NCBI GenBank assembly: GCA_002134785.1
Contig: MBQZ01000084.1
Span: forward strand, 56,369-120,368
Length of the DNA: 64,000 nucleotides
Source of the DNA: Crenothrix sp. D3
GTDB taxonomy: Bacteria; Pseudomonadota; Gammaproteobacteria; Methylococcales; Methylomonadaceae
Direction: 5' to 3'
The notes beneath the pieces were generated by a model. That model was not told where the DNA came from. It did not search any database and was given only the letters and a program-made list of their open reading frames with translations. The position numbers and the translations under genes were made by a program. This document shows positions 57,881 to 64,000 of this stretch, in pieces (the stretch's first letter is position 1; every line of letters begins with the position of its first letter).

Positions 57881-58543
57881 ATGAAAAACAGAACGTGTGC
57901 TACATGGATTTTCAGCGTCTTATTGCTGACGAGTTTACTAACAGGGTGTGATAGAGATAAATTAGGCACGCAGCCACAAATCCCTGATTTGAATAGCGTT
58001 GGCTGTTTAATTACTAATGATTTTTACGCCGTACATCTGAGCGTGTATGTCAAAACTGCCACCGCGCCTAAAGATGCCAGTGACCGTGCAGCCTTATTAA
58101 AACCCTATTGCCAAGAACTGCCAGTGACAGGCAAAGCGTTCTTTTCTGCTGATTTAATCGACCGTGATATTCGCCAAACGCCTATCGGTATTCGTGTCGT
58201 AGAATTGGAACTCACAGGTTCAGATGACACCAAACCTGAAAACTTTAAAGAAGTGCGTACCATTACCGAAGTCCCCGCCAAAACTTATACAAAAGGTGTC
58301 GTTGAAGCCCAAGCTGACATTGATAAAACGGGTTATTACGCCCTATTTTTATTGGTAGGTGGTGCAGAAGCGGTTTCAGACGAAGACAAACTACGCATTG
58401 CCTTTCATGTCGGCGGCGACCCTGACGCGTTACCGAAAAAAACCGTCTTAATGATTGCAGGCGGTGCAACGACACTACTCCTTATCATTATTGGCATTGT
58501 CGTTTGGATTCGGAAAAAACGTAAAGTCGTGGAGAACGCTTGA
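57881..58543 (+). CDS. Lipoprotein of unknown function with C-terminal membrane helix
   Basis: The ATG at 57881, five bases after the copC stop, gives 220 residues with a lipobox ending LLTGC at about residue 22. The mature part is beta-rich and contains three more cysteines, and a hydrophobic helix (TTLLLIIIGIVVWI) followed by a basic tail ends the chain. A lipid anchor plus a C-terminal helix is unusual. I do not recognise the family. A longer frame upstream overlaps copC and lacks a signal. Position between copC and the HupE-like gene suggests a shared role. Confidence 0.65.
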   Translation: MKNRTCATWIFSVLLLTSLLTGCDRDKLGTQPQIPDLNSVGCLITNDFYAVHLSVYVKTATAPKDASDRAALLKPYCQELPVTGKAFFSADLIDRDIRQTPIGIRVVELELTGSDDTKPENFKEVRTITEVPAKTYTKGVVEAQADIDKTGYYALFLLVGGAEAVSDEDKLRIAFHVGGDPDALPKKTVLMIAGGATTLLLIIIGIVVWIRKKRKVVENA

Positions 58544-59643
58544 TGTTCAGTAGATTAATCGCCGTTATTTTTTTACTGACTTATGCGGGGCTTAGCATAG
58601 CCCATGACCCCGGTCTAAGTTCTGCTGATTTACGGCTTAAAGCACAGGGAGTTGATGCCAAAATCACCTTCTCGTTGCAAGATATTGAAGCCTTTGTACC
58701 AATGGACAGCGACCAAGATGCCGAAGTCACCACCGCAGAGCAAGAAGCGGCAAAGCCAAAAATTGCCGAATGGGTACTGCAAGGCGTGCAATTAACACTT
58801 GATGGGCAAGTCGTTCAACCCAATACGGCGGCGGTCGTGACTTTGGATGATAAAAATAATGCGTCTATCGAATTTCAATACCCGCAAACCCCCAGCCAAC
58901 AACTGCAACTACACGCTAATTTTTTAAGCAAATTACCGTCAGGTCATAAACAGTTTGCAACGATAAAAAATGAAGCAGGGCAGGGCATAGCTGAAAAAAT
59001 GTTATCTCAAGCAGATAATGCAATCGTATTAGCGTTGCCTGTGACGGGTGCAACGATAGCCGATAGCGAGGCTGCGCCAACCGCCTCCACGTTTACCGAT
59101 TTTTTACTGTTAGGCATAGAACACATCCTCACGGGTTACGATCATTTACTGTTCTTATTTTCCTTGCTGATTGTCACGCGTAGTTTTTGGCCCGCCATTA
59201 AAATCATCACCTTTTTCACCATTGCTCATTCCATCACACTGGGCTTAGCCGCGTTCAATGTCATTGATATTCCCAGTACTATCGTTGAACCGCTAATCGC
59301 CGCGACTATTATTTATGTCGGCGTAGAAAATATTGTGCGTGGAGACCATCCCAAAGGACGGCAATGGCTCACCTTCTTCTTCGGCTTAGTGCATGGTTTT
59401 GGTTTCGCCGCTGTATTACGCGAAATGGGCATTTCCTCGATGGAAACAGGCATCCTGCTACCGCTGTTTTCCTTCAACCTTGGTGTGGAGCTAGGACAAA
59501 TCACCGTCGCGGCTGTCTTTTTACCTATTATTTGGTGGCTACATAAACAACCGCTGATAGAACCAAAACTCACCCCAGTTTGTTCAATTTTTGCCAGTGT
59601 AGCAGGTGCTTACTGGTTAATAGAACGCACGCTATTGAGTTAA
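58543..59643 (+). CDS. HupE/UreJ-like membrane protein with EF-hand loop
   Basis: The C-terminal half has six or seven helices with conserved histidines (GIEHILTGYDHLLFLFSL, IAHSITLGLAAF, LVHGFGFAAVL), the pattern of HupE/UreJ nickel or metal permeases. The N-terminal half is exported after HDPGLSS and holds a 12-residue EF-hand-like loop from Asp 55 to Glu 66 (DSDQDAEVTTAE). I choose the ATG at 58543, which shares one base with the previous stop (TGATG). A metal transport role is inferred; hydrogenase or urease genes are not near. Confidence 0.82.
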   Translation: MFSRLIAVIFLLTYAGLSIAHDPGLSSADLRLKAQGVDAKITFSLQDIEAFVPMDSDQDAEVTTAEQEAAKPKIAEWVLQGVQLTLDGQVVQPNTAAVVTLDDKNNASIEFQYPQTPSQQLQLHANFLSKLPSGHKQFATIKNEAGQGIAEKMLSQADNAIVLALPVTGATIADSEAAPTASTFTDFLLLGIEHILTGYDHLLFLFSLLIVTRSFWPAIKIITFFTIAHSITLGLAAFNVIDIPSTIVEPLIAATIIYVGVENIVRGDHPKGRQWLTFFFGLVHGFGFAAVLREMGISSMETGILLPLFSFNLGVELGQITVAAVFLPIIWWLHKQPLIEPKLTPVCSIFASVAGAYWLIERTLLS

Positions 59644-59650
59644 AAACACG

Positions 59651-59674
59651 GAGTTCAAACCTAGGTTTGAACTC
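59651..59674. terminator. Perfect 24-bp palindrome after the HupE-like gene
   Basis: GAGTTCAAACCT and AGGTTTGAACTC are complementary with no loop, eight bases after the stop. No T-run follows, so it may be a mobile palindrome serving as transcript end. The rest of 59675-59732 shows nothing recognised. Confidence 0.6.
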
Positions 59675-59730
59675 GTAATCATCCTATAAATAATCTGAAT
59701 TTGAGATAAAACACATCTTGGATTCAAGTC

Positions 59731-59847
59731 ATCCTATTGAACACAAATGGGCGCAAGCTAAAGCTCTTAGAAGAAAGAAAAACTGTTCCACTGATACGCT
59801 GTTTTCTCAGCTTTTTTAAATCATTTTATTTTGCTTTGGCTATATAC
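59731..59847 (+). mobile_element. IS630-type transposase 3' remnant
   Basis: From 59731 to about 59847 the sequence is identical to the reverse complement of 63874-63990. It encodes PIEHKWAQAKALRRKKNC and on to SQLF with a stop at 59817-59819, then the IS end TTTGCTTTGGC next to TA. Everything before PIEH is lost or degenerate (DSSHPIEH against DLNPIEH). The remaining bases to 59973 hold no gene I can support. Confidence 0.75.
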
Positions 59848-59973
59848 TCTGTCGCGCTTCGGGTACAGCGCGGGTTATTCAACCCGCCCCGCACGTTTGA
59901 ATTCTGGCATGATATTCAGCACAACGTCACAATCAAAACCTTGCAACGGGGTAACATATTCCGTCGCGCTTCG

Positions 59974-60354
59974 CTATTTTGCCAGAGCAACAGGATAATT
60001 AGGGTGTTGCGGATTAATTGTTAATAATTGCTGTCGTGGATTAACCACTAAATCCATTGCTTCCATAGGAATCACACCTAACAAAGGCTCATTACCTAAC
60101 ACAATCGCCTCGGTCACATAACTGCGATTCTCAAACATTATTTCAATCGGTGCAATTTTAGGCACTTTGCGTTGATGACCATCGGCTAAAGTCACGACTT
60201 GTTGACGCACCTCAGTCGTATCAAAACCCAGTTGCACAGCAATTTCTTCGGTCACGCACATAAAAGTCGCGCCTGTATCGACTAACGCATTGACTTCAAT
60301 CGTTTGTCCGCCGAAAAGATTGGTTAGTTTGAGTGTTGCATACGTTAATCCCAT
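59974..60354 (-). CDS. Retropepsin-like clan AA aspartic protease
   Basis: The 126-residue protein has the catalytic aspartate motif ALVDTGATFMCV of single-domain retropepsin-like proteases and a flap-like strand RKVPKIAPIEIMF, then LLGVIPMEAMDLVVN, which matches the LLG-x-x-x-hydrophobic end of the family. A start at 60354 (MGLTYATLKL) fits the fold; four codons more are open. There is no signal peptide. Such small proteins are common beside accessory DNA, and their substrates are unknown. It lies between IS remnants. Confidence 0.75.
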   Translation of the reverse strand: MGLTYATLKLTNLFGGQTIEVNALVDTGATFMCVTEEIAVQLGFDTTEVRQQVVTLADGHQRKVPKIAPIEIMFENRSYVTEAIVLGNEPLLGVIPMEAMDLVVNPRQQLLTINPQHPNYPVALAK

Positions 60355-60439
60355 ATTACTCTCCATTGACCATTTAAAATGGCTATCTTACCATCTGGGA
60401 CGAGACATTATTCCGATTAAACATCAAGCAGAGCTTGAG

Positions 60440-60923
60440 GGTAGGCATTCCCAAGCGGAGCTTGGGAACGAGAAATAATGCGCCGTACGAGGTACGCTCG
60501 AGGTAATTTTACTCTGACCCTAGGAACGAGAAATATTAAACTCAGCGCGTGTGGAGGGCAACGGAACACGAGATAATGCGGTACACGGTAAGTAGTTTAG
60601 CAGTTTCGAGTAGGGCGGATTAGCGATAACGTAATCCGCCGCATGATGTACACCCACATTCGGCGCAATACGCTATCGCTATTGCGCCTTACGCAGTGCG
60701 TCATACACAATAATGCGCCGTACGAGGTGCGCCCTACTCGCTACTCGCTGCGCCGTACGAGGTGGTGAGAATGTTGGGGTTCGCTTGAGGCTCACCCCAA
60801 CCTACGCGAAATTAACCCAACGTACGCGGTACGCGAAATTAACCCAACGTACGCGGTACGCGGTACGAGGTACGAGGTACGAGGTACGCAGTGCGTCATA
60901 CACAATAATGCGCCGTACGAGGT
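60440..60923. repeat. Dense field of tandem and dispersed repeats
   Basis: No gene is seen in 60367-60924. It contains CATTCCCAAGCGGAGCTTGG-type repeat (60446-60472), the palindrome GGCGGATTAGCG...CGTAATCCGCC (60614-60640), two exact copies of a 38-base unit at 60691-60728 and 60886-60923, two 27-base units with GAAATTAACCCAACG (from 60805), and four GGTACGA-like heptamers (about 60862-60889). An open frame across it is only repeat sequence. Confidence 0.75.
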
Positions 60924-60924
60924 T

Positions 60925-62874
60925 TCAGTCTGGATATAGTCGCCCCCTTAGATCATTTCTTGTCTTTTCAGGTACAAATGTTGCGAGCAAATTCATAGCC
61001 GCACCAGAAGCATAAAAAGCTTTAACCTTGCTTGTTATGATGTCAGATTCATTGTTGTATATGGAGCCACCTCCTCTTATTTGCTCAGCAAGGCTATTAA
61101 ACAATGTCTTTGTACTATCACTAAATGAATTAAAATCAGTTTTTCCGCTATCAACATCTTTTTTCATGCTAGCTACAACGCTCATAATTAATCGCGCGGT
61201 AGGCATATTTATGTCAAAGTGATCCGCCATGTTTTTATTTATATCCGTCAGTACATTTTGACCAATTTCATTTGAACGCTTTGCTTTATCTAAAAGTATA
61301 CCTCGATCATGTTCTGTCATATCGCTGGTAATATAACGCTGATAACTTCCTGCTATCTCAGTGGATTTTTGTGCAGTCTGTATTCCATTAACATAGCTTT
61401 GAGACAGTATACCCTCTGCTTTCTGAAGTTCATTATAAGTAGCACCTAGTTGTATAACTTTTGACGCACTCATCGCTGCCATATCGCTAGTAAATCCAAT
61501 CTGGAATGCCAAAACGAAAGATTTTGGCGACTCAAAACCAGCTATTGCAGCATTTTTAAGTGCCGATGCAAAAACATCAATGGCATAATCCCCCATTGCT
61601 CCGCCAAAACTGTTAGGATTAAGGTTCATATCCGCCTTAATCTCATCTGCAATTATTGTAGTAACAATATCTGCAAGCGTACCAGAAAGAGCGCTTTTCC
61701 GAGCGGAAGATGCCGCTTCTTTTAATCGTTGAATTGCGGTGGGTTTGAGAAAAAATTCGTCCACTGTTTTCATATAATATTTTTCAAAATTCGTCCACTT
61801 AACTGAATATATGGAGGAGTCTCCCATATATTTTGAAAAAGTTTCACTAGATGCAAATTCAACAAATACAGAGTGCATAAAACTAATAGCTGTAGATATT
61901 CCTTGCCCTTCGGCTTTACTCAGATATATCCCTTGATTCGCCGACTTACCAACCACATATGATATAAGTGCTTTTTTTGGATTGGATGATTCAAGTGCTT
62001 CAAACATAGAGCTTGGTATTTTTGCATCATCAGTATTCGTTATGACTTCAACACCACCACAAGACCCACTCGCCTGACAATCCACAGGCGCAGGCGTTTT
62101 TGTCGAGTTATTGTTGCTAGTAATAACATAATCCGATGCCTGTTTAGCTTCTCGCGCGTTTATCCCCTCTCTTAACCGTTGTTGATCTAATGCGACTAAC
62201 ACTCTTTCTTGAACAGGTGACAAAGTGCGCGTACCACCCCAACCATCGTTTAATGCGTTCCAAAGGTTGTCATTGCTGGAAGTTGTTATTTTCCCGCTTT
62301 GCACAACATTCAATAGTGCATCGTAGTTACTGTAATAGGTATTCCTGACATTTTTCATGTCATTGGCAATTGTTTGAGCCGCCGTTGGTTCACCACTAAA
62401 GTAAAGTCCGCGCCAGACAGGGTTCTTAGGTGAGTTGGTGAGAGTCTGTGTACCTATATTGGGTATGTCAACAGAACCTTTGATAAGGTCAGTGAATAAG
62501 CCCTCGACATTCAGTTTAGGATAATAATACCTACGACTCTCTATCATTATATTGGCGTTAGTCTGCGCGGAATTGGCTTGCAATGTGCCGCCGTAAGAGC
62601 CTTTCCAAAGTAGGTTGTTGCTGTCGTTGGTGATGGGATCCATTGTGTCATTAAATCTGAATTTGTCGAGTACGTCTTGATAGAGTTGGTCGGCTAAGGC
62701 TTGTCCGCTGTAGTTTTTGTATCGGTTGTAGGCGTTGAGCATGATGTCGGCGTTAATTTGTGCCTGTGTCGCGTTGCCGCCATTGCTGGTTTTTAAAATT
62801 TGCCAATAGGGACTTGATGCTGTAGGTGTTTGCCAAGTCGCTGGCGATAACGGCGGCGTAGAGAGCGTTGGCAT
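60925..62874 (-). pseudogene. C-terminal part of a large GLUG-repeat surface protein
   Basis: This 649-codon frame holds at least four Trp-centred modules of about 55 residues (SPYWQILKTSNGGNATQAQ, NNLLWKGSYGGT, NPVWRGLYFSGE, DNLWNALNDGWGG), and then a helical region without known motifs. The modules begin exactly where the GLUG frame ends, one base out of phase, so both frames probably belong to one gene interrupted by a frameshift between about 62790 and 62870. It could also be a second gene with an overlapping start. There is no signal peptide. Codon and repeat style suggest an accessory adhesin-like protein. Confidence 0.6.
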
Positions 62875-63898
62875 CTAGCCCTAGGAATGGGTTATATGGC
62901 TGGGTTGTTTGATTTGTAGGTGTGATTTCCGTTGTTGTGGGATTGCCCGTTGTGGTCACTGGCGTAGGCGTGGTTGTAACGGGTGTGATGTCAGTTGTTG
63001 TGGGATTACCCGTTGTGGTGGTTGGCGGCGCGGTAACCGTTGGGGTTAGTATCGTTGGGGTGGGTTTTAGATAGGAGGGTGTTTGCATTTGCAAGGTTGG
63101 GTAAGAAACGCCTTGGTTAATTTTCCAAGTATTGGCAAAGTCCCAGCCTGTAAAACTGGCTTGTTGTTTCATTTGGGCAGTGGTTTTGCCTGTGCCGCCT
63201 GCGGAGGTAGTTTGTCCTGAGCTTGTAGTGTCCCAATAGCTGTTGTTGACTTGTCCTGCGTTGCTTCCAACCAGCCCACCTTTTTTAAGAACACTTGTGG
63301 TACGAGGGTCAGTTGCTGTCATGCTTCCTGTGGCGTAAGCGTTGTTAATGGTTGAGGTTGCATCATTATCACCTACCAGTCCTCCAACGCTTTCAGTGCC
63401 TCTGCCATAATTAATATTACCCGTTGCGTAGGCGTTGCTAATGGTGCTATTTGCAGTATTTGATCCTACTAAGCCACCAGCAAAAGCAGAGATAGCCATA
63501 CTTATATCTACGTTACCTGTTGCGTAGGAATTATTAATTGTACCTAGGTTATTGCCACCCACTAACCCACCAACAAAACCAAACGCCCCGCCTTTGACGT
63601 TACCTGTTGCGTAGCTGTTATCGAGGCTAGCTAAGCCGTTGTATCCTAATAATCCGCCAACGTAACCGTCACCCGTTACAGTGCCTGTATTGTAGGTGTT
63701 GTTGATAGTGGCGTTATTGTTTCCTGCTAATCCGCCAACATAACTTTTTCCTGTGACGCTACCGCCCACTAAACCAACATTGCTAATTAGGTTGTTACGA
63801 TTGATAGGAGAAAATCGACTAAACAGCCCGACAAAATCGGTAGTGGGACGATTAATAGTCAGTCCTGTAATGGTATAGCCAAAGCAAAATAAAATGAT
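62753..63898 (-). pseudogene. GLUG-repeat (hemagglutinin-like) protein, 5' end cut by IS
   Basis: From an internal GTG at 63769 the frame reads GLUG motifs (YVGGLAGNNNATINNTYNTG and five similar units ending in YATGN), a Thr/Pro-rich linker (TTTGNPTTTDITPVTTTP), and then NPFLGLDANALYAAVIASDL before it runs out at 62753. The frame stays open upstream to 63898 and reads GYTITGLTINRPTTDFVGLF, a typical start of such repeats, right up to the IS end. So the IS630 copy removed the start of the gene. These proteins are usually secreted adhesins of over 1000 residues. Confidence 0.65.
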
Positions 63899-64000
63899 TT
63901 AAAAAAGCTGAGAAAACAGCGTATCAGTGGAACAGTTTTTCTTTCTTCTAAGAGCTTTAGCTTGCGCCCATTTGTGTTCAATAGGATTTAAGTCAGGAGA
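63874..64000 (-). mobile_element. IS630-type insertion sequence, 3' end; cut by window edge
   Basis: The last 33 codons of a transposase of the IS630 (DDE, Tc1/mariner-like) type are present: SPDLNPIEHKWAQAKALRRK and on to SQLF, stop at 63899-63901. SPDLNPIE is the conserved stretch around the final catalytic Glu. The IS end TTTGCTTTGGC borders TA, the usual target of this group. The 5' part lies beyond 64000. Confidence 0.85.

Noticed and set aside
60440..60923. Possible CRISPR array
   Set aside because: Repeats have different periods (7, 27, 38 bases), are not evenly spaced by unique spacers, and no cas gene is near.
60713..61015. 100-residue plus-strand open frame
   Set aside because: Its protein is made of translated tandem repeats (TYAKLTQRTRYA units) and overlaps the end of the surface-protein frame.

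Overview
The window looks like chromosomal DNA of a gammaproteobacterium, most probably a type I methanotroph (Methylococcales). This is an inference. It rests on a complete hopanoid locus that uses one eukaryote-type squalene synthase, on two copC-type copper genes, on a gammaproteobacterial housekeeping set (lolCD, fur-bamE, rsgA-orn, pilSR), and on many short palindromic repeats between genes. No methane monooxygenase, rRNA or tRNA gene was seen.

Layout. 0-2.8 kb: the end of fmt, then rsmB and a DUF4390 gene. 2.8-4.4 kb: an accessory insert with a DUF3800 remnant and a 381-residue protein, bounded by an imperfect 51-bp direct repeat. 4.5-8 kb (minus): SIMPL protein, galU, cysC and a DHH phosphoesterase. 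8-16 kb (plus): a PerM-like permease, then pstS-pstC-pstA-pstB-phoU behind a Pho box. 16-18.4 kb (minus): lolD, lolC, fur. 18.5-21.5 kb (plus): bamE, an M48 protease, rsgA. 21.6-25 kb (minus): a tight three-gene unit of a Fic-like/zeta-type kinase, a zinc-ribbon membrane protein with HEAGH, and a universal stress protein. 25-26.8 kb (plus): orn, a fused double crcB and a cold-shock gene.

26.8-45.7 kb is the isoprenoid/hopanoid block. On the minus strand run sqs, shc, hpnG, hpnN, hpnO, copC, copD and dxs copy 1. On the plus strand run hpnH, hpnM and mlaA. Then come apt, dxs copy 2, ispA and a broken xseB on the minus strand. Together these genes make the C5 precursor (Dxs), farnesyl diphosphate (IspA), squalene (Sqs), hopene (Shc), adenosylhopane (HpnH), ribosylhopane (HpnG) and aminobacteriohopanetriol (HpnO), and move lipids to the outer membrane (HpnN, HpnM, MlaA). 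The two dxs genes are nearly identical direct repeats about 16 kb apart that enclose most of the pathway.

45.8-50.3 kb (minus): thyA, lgt, a DedA gene, sucD and sucC. 50.3-53.4 kb (plus): pilS and pilR. 53.4-56.1 kb (minus): a membrane-anchored protein of unknown function, two small secreted helical proteins and a secreted sulfatase-modifying-factor-like protein. 56.2-59.6 kb (plus): an exported-protein operon of a six-Asp-box propeller lipoprotein, CopC, an unknown lipoprotein and a HupE/UreJ-like permease, which I read as a candidate metal-handling system. 59.7-64 kb is a decayed accessory region. Two IS630-type 3' ends in inverted orientation enclose a retropepsin-like protein, dense short repeats and a large GLUG-repeat surface protein that is cut at its 5' end by the insertion sequence and frameshifted.

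The observations I rate highest are the xseB remnant beside ispA, the perfect 34-bp palindrome inside the fmt reading frame, the near-identical dxs pair, the Fic/zeta-HEAGH-stress operon, and the propeller-CopC-lipoprotein-HupE operon. I saw no CRISPR array or prophage.
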